From assembly GCF_030272615.1 (NCBI RefSeq), contig NC_081407.1, forward strand, positions 376,954,877-377,018,876: a stretch of DNA of 64,000 nucleotides, read 5' to 3'. Positions 54,745-64,000 of the stretch are shown piece after piece. Under the pieces are notes generated by a model. The model was given only the letters and a program-made list of their open reading frames with translations, was not told the DNA's origin and ran no database searches. Each line of letters starts with the position of its first letter. Position 1 is the stretch's first letter. The position numbers and the translations under genes are program-made. This stretch comes from Cryptomeria japonica (taxonomy: Eukaryota > Streptophyta > Pinopsida > Cupressales > Cupressaceae).

Positions 54745-56560
54745 TCAATCTAAAGGTCATCATATAGAAGATCATTGTCCTCCCAATCTAGATCATAGGG
54801 AGAAGAAGGAAGAGCTCAGAGAGGGACAACAACAAGAGCTTCATCGAGCGCCTCACCAGCAGTGAGGGAAAGGGATGAAGGAACAACAACATCTATGTTC
54901 ATAGGCTTGGAGGAGGTAAGGGTCAACAATTGCATGAAGATTGTGGACAAGGATGGGATATCTTCCAAGGATTCGAACATTCAAGCCTTCGTAGAAGAAG
55001 TAGGTGACTCACTCAGAGAAGATAAAACAAGGACATGACTGCTAACCTCTGGACGAGGGGCAGTGAAAAATTCAGGCGAAGACGGGGCCTTCTCAATTAC
55101 ACACACAAAAACATGCAAACTGATAGGCACTGAAATAGGCATAGAAGAGGGTGGGGAGCATACCTACAAGGATTTTCGTTATCAAAATTCTACAATAGGG
55201 CCCTGCTCAAAATTGAGTTTGGGTCGCACAAGAGAAACAGGTCTCCTCTCAACCATAGCAGGCTGAACGACTCTAGGAAAGCTCGGATGCTGAAGCGACT
55301 GTGAAACATGGGGAGTAGAAAGAGCTGCGCTAGACGCCACCTGTATATGCAACATATTAATGGGAAGAGATAATGAAGGCATGTCCGACAAAGAGGTGAT
55401 AAGGATCAGCTCTAGAGAAGGGGCAATGAAGACCTGCACTTGTTTAGGGGGAGGTTCGTCAAGAGGACCCAAAGCAGTTGGAAGCAAAATTGAAGAAAAT
55501 GTAGAAACAAGAACGCTAGATGAAGTAGGAGATGATGCGACAGAGCTGAGTGCCGGAGATGTAGCAACAACCTGCAAAGCGACATCGCACTCTTGAGCCA
55601 TGGCCTGTCAATAGTATTTATGCTTATGCACATGCTGATTACAATGAAGATGAGGGCCACCAATGGAAGCCCAAGAGGATTTAGGAGCATCATGCTCCAT
55701 AGGAGAGGCCTCCAGAACCATGTCAGGGATAGGAGAAGGCCCAACCGATGAAGCAAGAGGTGCATCCAGAATAGGCACAACATTCATAGCAATGGGCGCC
55801 CTAGCCCACTTCACTCGAGGAGCGACTGGGGGAATGGAGGGTACCGATATGGGCTACAAAGTAGGAGCGAGTGATGATGAACAAAATTGAGAGGAACACT
55901 TCCCATTCTCATAACGAGAGGGATGGGGGATATCGACCATGATTGGGAGCTCGAAGGGAGGGTGGGTTGTAGACTTTAACAACATGGGTGCCTTTCCCTT
56001 GTCTGCACTAGTGCAGTCACAGGAATGAAAGACACCATTGGAGGTTGTATAGTCATAGGCGGACGTGGAGGTCTACCTAGAGGAGTAGGCTTAGCCTCGA
56101 CCCCCAATGATGAGGGGACATGAGGAACCACCCACTCCATCATCGGAATAGATGAAGTAGAGGTCGATGCAGGGAGAGGCAACAAAAAACTAGGCTGCGA
56201 TGATTTAGGAGCCGACTCCCCTGTCTTATACTAATAGTACACACGATACATCAAATAATCATGGGGAAGCATGGGCCCACCTGGAGCACACCAAAAATGA
56301 TCTAACAAAAAATCCCCACGAGCTACTAGGGGTCGATATACAATGTCTTTGATGACATGTGCTGAACCCTCATGGGGAAACTTGAGGCACTTATGAATCA
56401 TTGACGAGACCGCCTTCATAGCAATCAACAAGGAAATTTTGGGAAAAAGATGAGGACCGTGGCAAAAGTGCACATAGTCCGACCAATTTTTATCAAAATG
56501 TTCAGGGATGATAGGTATTATGATATTATTGTGGAATGCAGAAAAACAATTGATTTGCAA
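54745..56560 (-). pseudogene. Unrecognised Pro/Ser-rich protein, decayed
   Basis: Minus strand. The first part (56560-55976, one frame with a stop at 56231) reads NWSDYVHFCHGPHLFPKISL, RPLVARGDFLLDHFWCAPGG, then Pro-rich (LGRPPRPPMTIQPPMV). After a frameshift near 55900 it continues with long Ser/Pro/Ala-rich stretches (SSVASSPTSSSVLVSTFSS) and ends with the acidic DLDWEDNDLLYDDL and stop near 54745. Total about 600 codons. Probably a transposon-encoded protein; no known domain. A related segment (FVEDHVHSRHGPNDFSPN) is encoded at 57203-57290. Confidence 0.4.
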
Positions 56561-57700
56561 ATGTCTAGATCAGTCAAATTCACAGTCAAAGGTCGAAAAT
56601 AGAAAGATCTTAAAAATTAGGGTTTTATGATTTAGCCACTGAATTTTAAGAATAAAGAGACAGATTTGAATTGCAATTTTGAAATAGAAATCAGATCTAA
56701 AAAAGTAATTAAAATTTTAAATTTCACAAGCTTAATTTTCTCAAAATGAAAAGTTAGGGTTTTTGTGCAATTAACCTCTAAAATTTGCAAATAGATCAAA
56801 CTTGGAAATGAAAATTTGAATTTCAAATTGCAATTAATTAGATCTAACAAATAAGAAATCAGAATTAAGATGTAGGATGTCAACTTCACCAAAATGTAAA
56901 GTGGAAAATTGGATCTTAGTGACTCCCCACCTAGGAGAGAGAAAGGAAGCCACTAGGATGATTTTTACTTGGTAGAACTTTACATTCAAAAGAGACTCTT
57001 GAATCCACTAGATCCAAATCCAAGGGAAACAAGGATGCAAATTCCAAGTGGATTGCAAGGGTTAAAGTGTGATTTACCCTCTTTTGTAAATGAGAAAGTT
57101 GACTATGTGGAAAAGAGAGAAAATGAGTGAAATGAAGAGCTACCAGTTCGAGATCAGCCTGTAACTTTGAATCTGAGCTAATTAGACTGATCCAGATCTG
57201 CCCTATAAATTTGGAGAAAAGTCATTAGGACCGTGGCGGGAGTGTACATGGTCCTCTACAAAATCCATGAAATGAAAAGGGTTCTTTCGTCTCTGCAAAT
57301 GAAGCCCAAACCTGCAATTATAGCTGCGCACCTGCAACCTACACACAAAAAAGAGAGGAAAAAGAGGTTGTGGATAGGGGTTTGCCTCAGACAAACCCCG
57401 GTTGAGGAATCAACCTTGAAAGAAAGTAATTGCAAATGTTTGAATGTAAACAATGGAAATGTATACCTTGTAGATCTGCAACTTGTTGATGATGACTGCT
57501 TTGCTTCTTGAATGTAATCACAAGTGTTCCATGGAATGGCTTGTAACATGACAAAACCCTAAGACACATACATGCTTGCAAATGAATGTTGAAATATTGC
57601 TCCAATGGATGAATGAAGAAGACATGAATGCTTGAATGCTTGATGATGTATATCTTCACCTATGCTTGCTTATCTAATTTCTGGCTATCTAATTCCCGCT
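56561..57700. other. Mixed fragments, mostly non-coding
   Basis: AT-rich stretch to 56900, then CTCCCCACCTAGGAGAGAGA and purine-rich DNA that may be LTR-derived. 57203-57394 on the minus strand encodes a piece similar to 56440-56520 (HGPNDFSPN versus HGPHLFPK), so the preceding gene may have been partly duplicated. Confidence 0.35.
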
Positions 57701-58339
57701 TCTCTAATTACTTCTTTTGCAAATGAGAAAACCAACTCCCTTTTTATACATGCCTCAGAAGATTAATTCATCTTACCAAAGGCCGACATCGAGGAGATTT
57801 GGGATCCCGAAGTGCAGATAGGGCCGGGGGGACCTATCTTGGGGCCACCCTAAGAGGGTGGGATAGGGGCGCCACACCCCTTGCCTTATCTTGGGGCCCA
57901 GGCAAGGTCCTGAGGCTACCTTAGGGCTCAAACAGGAAGGGATGAAGTGGTGAGAATGTAGAAATAGGTCTTGGTTAGGGAAGAAGATGTCGCTGCCGAG
58001 GTGAGGACGTAAAATGTGGTTAAAATTGCAGGGGTTTCCATTTTTATGATACTTCACTAAGCAATGCAAGATGGGTCCCGACTACAAGGCCATGTTAGGT
58101 ACCCATGTACAAATGAAAATGCATGCAAACCAATGCATTATCTCATAAAGCAGGGAAATAGAGAAAAACCCAATGGAAAAAAACCTTACCCCAAAAGAGA
58201 GATGAAAACTATATACAAATAACTCTCATAGAAGTATGTGAAGGACAAAACCCCATGTGAGGAAAAATTCCCCCCCATATGAGAGAACAATGTAACCCCC
58301 CCTCAATGTAGAATCTACACCAATGGTAGAAGCTCGATG
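57701..58339. other. 3' region of the minus-strand copia element, non-coding
   Basis: No coding sense; contains a GC-rich patch (57800-57910, GGGCCACCCTAAGAGGGTGG) and phrases such as AAACCCAATGGAAAAAAACC. May hold a decayed 3' LTR, but I found no match to the LTR at 62138-62572. Confidence 0.35.
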
Positions 58340-60504
58340 CTAAATGAATAAACTGCTCCATGAATGTCGAACAATGTTCCTCCCCTTAGGAAGAAACAAA
58401 ACCAAAGGTGTATCCATGAAGTCTCCCCAATCATTAAGGGAAGATGTTGGAAAAAAACTCATGATGAATAGAATCTCTGAAAACTTCTCGAGTGTCCCTA
58501 TGTCGATGCTCAAAGTTACCCTCTCCAAAGGTGGTGAACTGCTCCACACGGCTCAAAAAGGAACTCCAAGATCTAGTGGAGATGAATGTAGAACATGTCC
58601 AAAAGACTCACATGTCTCCTCAAAAGATAAAGAAACCTCCTTCAAATGTTGTACATAAGGAACCACAATCATGTCAACCTTGAAAGAATGATCATGTAGA
58701 GAATGAATAAGAGGGTCAGAGTGCTCCCTCGCAACAATCGAAAACATATCATTTTCATCAAAGAGAAGATGAATATCATCAATGATGTCTCCCAAATCTG
58801 CAATGTAGGATTCCACAAACAAACCTGCAATGTCTGTCAAGTACATATCCCAAAAAATTGAAGTTGGAAGACAAGATATATCCTGTTGCATTGAATCACA
58901 AGAAGGCAAAACTGTTGCTCTATCCACATCATCAGGTGCAAGAGGTGATGTGATATCAATAGGAGGAGATGGAATGAAAGGCTTAAGAACGGGGTCACAT
59001 GTGAGAATCCCCAAGTTCAAGTACCCAAAGTTCTCCTCAAAATCTGAATCATCACACTTCTTGTGATCGTCATATGTAGAATCATCATGTGAAGAATCAT
59101 CCTCATCAATAGGAACAAAATCTGAAAAGGAATATAATCGAGATGCATGATCCACAACCCTAGTCGCAATGATAGCTCTATTCTCCAAGTCTCTAATGAA
59201 AACTAACTCAAGTGTGGACTCCACAATTTTCTTTGTTTCCCCATGTGTGATTTGATAGATGGAAATAAGATTGTTTGTTAAGTGGGGTACACACAACACA
59301 TCATTGAAGGAGTTATCCCCAATGGAAATAGTTCCTTTCCCAATCACATCCATGTATGTATGATTGCCCATTAAAATTTGCAGCATGGTGCAAGGCTCAA
59401 ATGTAGAAAACATAGACTATGAAGATGCCATATGATGAGAAACCCATGACTCTAGAAGCCATCTACCTGAATCACAACTTGAAGTAGCACAAAGAGCTTG
59501 TCCTTTTCTTTTCCAAAAAGAGTGAGTTTTACCACTTGTTGAGGCCATGAATGCTTGCCCTTTCCCCTTTTATTTTGAGGAAGTGGAAGGTGACGAATCC
59601 TCTTTCTTGAAGGCATTAGGCAAATCAAAGTTGTTCTTTTTGAGGATGTGTGTGAGCTCATCAATCTTCTTAGAATGACAACGATGCTCCTCATGACCAA
59701 CCTTTTTACAATAGGCACACATAGGTCTCTCCTTCTTTGGTGAATTGTCTTTCTTGGAAGAGGATGAATCTCCTTGTTGTAGAGAAGGTGGTGCTTTGTC
59801 CTTAGGCTTTGATTTGCCTTTCTTCTTGTTTGAGTTATCCTTTCCTTGATTTCCAAGTTGTTTCCTTGATTTGCCACTAATGCTTGAAACTTAGAAGTAT
59901 TAAGAATGCCCATGCTTATCAACTTAGTTTGTTCCATCATCAACATTTCGATGAAAACATTAAATGTAGGCATTGTTTAGATTGAACCCATTGTCATCCT
60001 ATGGGTTTGGAAACTAGAAACAAATGCTGCATATTCTTGTGGAAGTTTACCCATCAAATTGAAGATCAATTGAGTATCCTTCTTATCAATGCCACAATCC
60101 TTGAGTTGTGCCCTCAACTCTTTTGCCTTAGTGACATAATCTTGTATAGTATCAAAGTTCTTGGGATCTAACATGGTGAGATCACTATCAATTTGATATC
60201 CTCTAATCTCATCAACTTGACCATACAAGTCTTGAAACTTTTGCCAAGCATCCTTAATTAAGGTACATTTTTCAATATGAAAGATGAGATCCTTTGATAC
60301 ATACTTTTTTAAGGTACCAATTGCCATGATGTTCTTAGTGAGCCAATACAAGTGAGAATTAGGATCAGCCTTATGATCAACGGGAGCAACAATAGTTCCA
60401 TCAATATAATGAGTTAACCCTTTTGCCATTAGTTTACTCCATGCATCAACTTTTCAAGTAGCATAATTATGAGGGGTTAAAAGAGGAAACTTAGGAGAAC
60501 CCAT
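58340..60504 (-). pseudogene. Copia-type gag and protease with a non-pol acidic extension
   Basis: Start ATG 60504 (PHNYAT, a stop where Trp is usual, then KVDAWSKLMAKGLTHYIDG). The UBN2-type gag core ends near TAG 59977-59979. After a frameshift near 59870 comes a CCHC knuckle CAYCKKVGHEEHRC (59678-59719). The protease follows: WLLESWVSHHM, where the active-site DSG is ESW, then MGNHTYMDVIGKGTISI and FNDVLCVPHLTNNLISIYQI. Instead of integrase and RT the frame continues with a 200-residue Asp/Ser-rich region (DEDDSSHDDSTYDDHKKCDD), a stop at 58553-58555 and a 70-codon tail to 58340. This is a non-autonomous gag-only layout, inactive through stops. Confidence 0.7.
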
Positions 60505-62120
60505 AGCAGAAAAAAGAAAGAACACAAAAGCACAAGAGATGCCCCCCCAAATTCACTCAATCAAAGTACCCCCCTAGCACTTTATATGTAGTGTGTGTAC
60601 AATAGGCCCCTTGCAAATAATGGCAAGGTGGAATTTTGATTTTGTTTTACAATTGCCCCAATAGGCTTAGAACTACAATGCAAAAGACCAAAAAGATAGA
60701 TATATGCAATACAAGTGCCAAATTGGTCAAAAAAGACCATATGATAAAAGTACAATTTCCACTCAAAATCACTGAAAACTGATAGCAGATTATGAAAGTA
60801 GATGAAACATTATGCACTTAAAAAAAAATGGCACCTGAAAAGGAGTTCGTATGAGCCCAAACAGAGTCCTGGAAGTTGCAGAAATGAGGATTGGACAAGT
60901 ACAGTCACCAAAAACTAAATTTTCTGAAAACTATGTCCACCCAAATCAGAAAATAACACCACCACATGAAATTACACAAAAACTTAGCCCATTTCAAAAA
61001 CAATTGCACCAAAAAAGGAGAAAAAATGAGCAAGATATGGCCATTTGAAGTTGAACTCCAAAATAAAAAAAAGCTCAACAAGAGGGGCTTGCTAGATTCT
61101 TAAAAAAAAAGATGATATCAAGAAACACTGTGTTAACTTTGATGGCCGTATGACCATTGCAGAAAAATTCACTCCCCTGCTGACTATACGTCTGAACTAT
61201 ACAGACTGATGATGTGTCACAATCCGATTGGTGGAAAAAGATGATGTACCGTATGGATCTGCTGACGAGGATGCTCAGGTGGCGGCCGTACAAATGACAT
61301 GGAAGTCTATGTGGCAGGTCAACTAGGCAGGCTGTACTGCTAATGTGGCGTTGAGTTGGCGTACAGGTGTTGGGTGACGGGGCACTGACTTGGTGCGGAA
61401 GGAGTAGATGGCAGGAGGAATCAGAACGTGCCATGTGGCACTTGCGTGGCACAAAAAATGGCCGGTTGCTGATGTGGATGTTGGTGATTATTATGGAGAG
61501 TAGCCACCACGTGTGTGGGCTACCGATGATGATTCCTAACAGCTATGGGAAGTCTAGGGATGGTGGCTGGAAAGGATAAGCCTGGCGGGAGGATGTGCAG
61601 CCAGAGGTGATGGATTAGCCAGAGATGGAGGCCGGTGGTAGACTGTCAACGGGGAGGAGTAGGCTGTCGGTAGGTGTAGAGGGTTGCCGGGAGGTACAGA
61701 CGGCCGTGGTGGGAGGATCAACAGTGCCTGCAAACATGCACATTACGTACGGTACAGGGGGTGGGGTAAAATCCCCCCCCAAATAATATAATTTTTTATT
61801 TAACAATGAGACTTAAAAAAAAAAATGAAAAACTGTGAATTTAAAATAATGAAAATTTGGAATAAAATTTGCAGAAGAATAAAATTATTTTTTTAACAAA
61901 AATCGTACCGTACAGCCTAATAGGCTGATTTTTTCCTCTAAGCCCCAAAATTGGCTTCTCACCCAATATAGGCAAATTTATAGTCAAATTTCATGGAAAC
62001 GGCTATCTGGACTCAATGGTGAGGTCGAATTTGGTCTAGGATGCCTCTTGAAGATGTTTCTCCTCAGATCTGCCTCTTGACCTCCTTCAAAATCTCTCCA
62101 AAGGCTATACAAAGGTGCTC
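60505..62120 (-). other. Leader region of the copia element
   Basis: About 1.6 kb between primer site and gag start, without a credible ORF. It has C-rich runs (CCCCCCC at 60542, CCCCCCCC at 61772) and several GTACGG/CCGTAC words. Unusually long for a copia leader; may include inserted DNA. Confidence 0.4.
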
Positions 62121-62137
62121 CAACCGCTTTGATACCA
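62121..62137 (-). promoter_or_regulatory. Copia primer-binding site (minus strand)
   Basis: Minus strand TGGTATCAAAGCGGTTG directly follows the LTR end CTCTCA. It is one base from the usual initiator-tRNA complement TGGTATCAGAGC. Confidence 0.7.
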
Positions 62138-62572
62138 TGAGAGATTATGCTTGAAGCAACCAAGATCAAAGAGGCCATACGATAGCACAATGATAAGAGA
62201 GATAAGATATGACAAGAATAAACTGTATTCCTATTAAGATGCAAAAGAGATAAACTCGATCATTAGAATTGTTACATACAATGTAGATGAGCATGCTTAT
62301 AAAGGCAAGACTAAGAGACAAGAGAGCACACAATGATGACATGTGGCTCGATGAGATGCAAGGGTAGGTAGGAGAAATAGTAAAATATTCCACATGAGGT
62401 GGATCACCCACCAAAGATGGAATGTAACAACAAGATCACACCATAAAAGGTGGAAATTCTCCTACATACACACTCCCAATGTATCACATCTACCTAAGTG
62501 TCTCATGCATGTACCTAAGTAAACTTAAGTAAATTTAATTATATCCAAGATGAATAAATAATTACACCAACA
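62138..62572 (-). repeat. LTR (probably 5') of the minus-strand copia element
   Basis: On the minus strand TGTTGGTGTAATTATTTATT (62572) to ATAATCTCTCA (62138), 435 bp, followed by the primer site, so orientation fits the gag at 60504. Confidence 0.65.
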
Positions 62573-63209
62573 ATAATAAATGTTGTTACATCACTATTTT
62601 TTTAGTATATTCATTTTTTATGTGATCTCATTCATGCAGAATTATCTTCAACAAAACAAAAAAGGAGAGCACTAGTCTGAAAATAAGTAATTAACGCCAT
62701 AACATAAGCATGATTCTGAATGAGACACTAAATCTGATATGTGATCTCATTCATGTCGGAGAGATTAATAGTGTCGCCAAATAAAGAGAAAGAACAATAA
62801 TCATGAAAATCCATTGCCTTTAACAATAAATTTAATATATCAAAATTTGAAAACTTTTGTGAACAAAATTCTTAACTGATCTCCAAAGACTGTTTCTGTA
62901 ATTTTCCTTTGCATCAGTAAACCTAAACTGTTTGGAGCAGGACAAATAGGACTCAAATCTTAAATAGCTAACTTCTCATTGGCAACTCAATTAGGGCAAA
63001 GCCAATCCATCTACAGACCAGATGTCAAAAATAACCTCCATTATTATTTACTGCAGGCCTCATATAAAACATGCCCTTTTGATTCTCTTTCATTGATTTT
63101 TCCACCATATCTGTGCAGGAATCTGGGGGCTGAACTATTGCAGTGATGCCTGAATGGATCTTAAAATTGGAGGCATTCTGGTCCTCAAATATTCAAGCCT
63201 TCTTTCATA
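62573..63209. other. F-box-locus flank, 3' side of copy 3
   Basis: No gene. 62820-62960 resembles 7240-7340, and 63062-63200 is nearly identical to 47255-47390 (AAAACATGCCC.TTTGATTCTC, CACCATATCTGTGCA). Confidence 0.6.
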
Positions 63210-63629
63210 TTAGTCAACTGAAAACAGTGAGAGAGAAAGCCTGATGACATCTTCATTCAACGAAGAACAGTGCTTATGATGGGAATATGAGTGGAGAGGA
63301 TGCAAGAAATTCATGTAGAGGCGTTTGAATCCACCCATGGTTGCTACCAGTGACTGGAGCCTCTCTGTTTCAAAAACAGATGAAGGACAAATGTGGGTAC
63401 ATATGATTTTCCACACATATTCACTTTCTGCAGCTTGCTGACACCCTTTGCTAACATAGGAGATGATGCCCACTGACTTAGCATCAAGGTGCTTCAAGAT
63501 TTCTTCCAGAATATCCACGTTGTTGCCAGATATTGCATGGCTTGCATGAGAATTAGAGTTACCAGCTGTAACTTCACGTCCTGCAACTTTTTGTACTTTG
63601 AACTCCATGGATTTCCCCAACCTGCGCAT
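63210..63629 (-). CDS. F-box protein of the SLY1/GID2/SNE group, copy 3, C-terminally truncated
   Basis: ATG 63629, 139 codons. Nearly identical to the copy at 47329-47823 (MRRLGKSMEFKVQKV, EEILKHLDAKSVGIISYVSK, ATMGGFKRLYMNFLHPL) but stops at LFSVD: the codon for the first Tyr of the conserved DYYERR is TAA. Beyond it the old frame is intact for another 24 codons (YERRLEYLRTRMPPILRSIQ), so a single base change removed the tail. Copy 3 keeps the F-box and GGF region, so it could bind SKP1 yet have altered substrate binding. It may be an expressed variant or a recent pseudogene. Confidence 0.65.
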   Translation of the reverse strand: MRRLGKSMEFKVQKVAGREVTAGNSNSHASHAISGNNVDILEEILKHLDAKSVGIISYVSKGCQQAAESEYVWKIICTHICPSSVFETERLQSLVATMGGFKRLYMNFLHPLHSYSHHKHCSSLNEDVIRLSLSLFSVD

Positions 63630-63672
63630 TCTTTGAAATTGAATACTTGTAATAAAATGGGTACGTTCTTCT

Positions 63673-63682
63673 ACTTATATAG
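63673..63682 (-). promoter_or_regulatory. TATA box candidate of F-box copy 3
   Basis: Minus-strand CTCTATATAAGTAG about 45 bp before ATG 63629. Good TATA match, but it would leave a very short leader. Confidence 0.4.
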
Positions 63683-63689
63683 AGCTAGA

Positions 63690-64000
63690 TATTACAGTGA
63701 ATTGTAAACTGTCAAAACAAACTAACGAGATAGACTCCATCATTAGATAAACATATCAATTATGCCAATTTCTTTGGGACAAGCTTATAATATAATAGTG
63801 TTTTAAAGTCTTTAAAGTCTTTATTAGATTAATTTTACACTCACGACAAACATAAAAAAACAAGTAGGAAAACATAGAAGTGAACTAAATATAAAGTATG
63901 ATTTTTTCAAAAGCTCTAAATTGAAATGTTTTTAAGTAATCCATGAATTTAGTGTTCAAATGGATGTCTCTAAATACCAAGACATATTGAATTGTCGTAC
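63690..64000. other. F-box-locus flank, upstream side of copy 3
   Basis: Aligns with 48280-48720 (C..AATTTCTTTGGGACAAGC, CTCTAAATTGAAATG) with deletions; no gene. Continues beyond the window. Confidence 0.6.

Noticed and set aside
1-64000. tRNA, rRNA, CRISPR or bacterial-type operon features
   Set aside because: No cloverleaf with A/B-box-like spacing, no rRNA-like conserved words and no regular spacer arrays were recognised by eye. A tRNAscan or Infernal run would be needed to exclude diverged tRNA genes.

Overview
The window looks like intergenic DNA from a large, transposon-rich seed-plant nuclear genome. A gymnosperm or conifer is my best guess. The DNA is AT-rich and almost every recognisable reading frame is a decayed retroelement or DNA transposon. 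The host-derived protein fragments are plant families: a SLY1/GID2/SNE-type F-box protein, group-A-like PP2C, NF-YC, AAE3-type acyl-CoA ligase and DRM methyltransferase. I saw no bacterial or organellar gene organisation, rRNA, tRNA or CRISPR.

The only plausible host gene family is a small intronless F-box gene on the minus strand, present three times: 47329-47823 full length, 48041-48247 internally deleted, and 63210-63629 with an early stop. Its flanking non-coding DNA recurs in diverged form at about 7.2-8.8, 29.7-34.5, 39.8-42.2, 46.7-49.7 and 62.6-64 kb. The region therefore seems to be a locally duplicated F-box locus later filled with nested mobile elements.

Layout. 1-2.8 kb: right part of an LTR element that carries pieces of host genes, plus flank. 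2.9-7.2 kb: copia relic, then a putative long LTR with a gag-like ORF. 7.4-8.7 kb: minus-strand non-LTR retroposon (R1). 8.9-14.3 kb: 2.5-kb unit duplicated in tandem around a TA/TG microsatellite, each copy with an unrecognised ORF. 15.1-21.1 kb: decayed long ORF with a G-patch-like motif and coiled coils, split by retroposon R2. 21.9-29.7 kb: hAT-like transposase gene split by a 6.2-kb terminal-inverted-repeat element, which itself holds an inverted repeat made from a DRM methyltransferase gene. 30.7-31.5 kb: polypyrimidine tract. 34.5-39.8 kb: LINE interrupted by a copia element. 40.6-41.7 kb: retroposon R3. 42.2-46.65 kb: second LINE interrupted by a chromodomain gypsy fragment. 47.3-48.3 kb: F-box pair. 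49.66-53.0 kb: second, two-LTR copy of the gene-capturing element. 53.8-57.4 kb: transposon fragments. 58.55-62.57 kb: minus-strand copia gag-protease element with LTR. 63.2-63.6 kb: third F-box copy.

Most noteworthy: (1) an LTR retroelement, in two copies, carrying PP2C, NF-YC and AAE3 fragments in one orientation; (2) a 353-bp-arm hairpin of de novo DNA methyltransferase (DRM) sequence lying in a predicted intron of a DNA transposon; (3) two unrelated LTR elements with 5-bp target duplications in which the missing 5' half is replaced by an inverted copy of the LTR 3' end, so both termini are LTR 3' ends; (4) a LINE with a coiled-coil ORF downstream of RNase H.

Limits: identities were judged by eye against remembered family motifs. 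Boundaries quoted to the base come from visible repeats or target-site duplications; all others are approximate.
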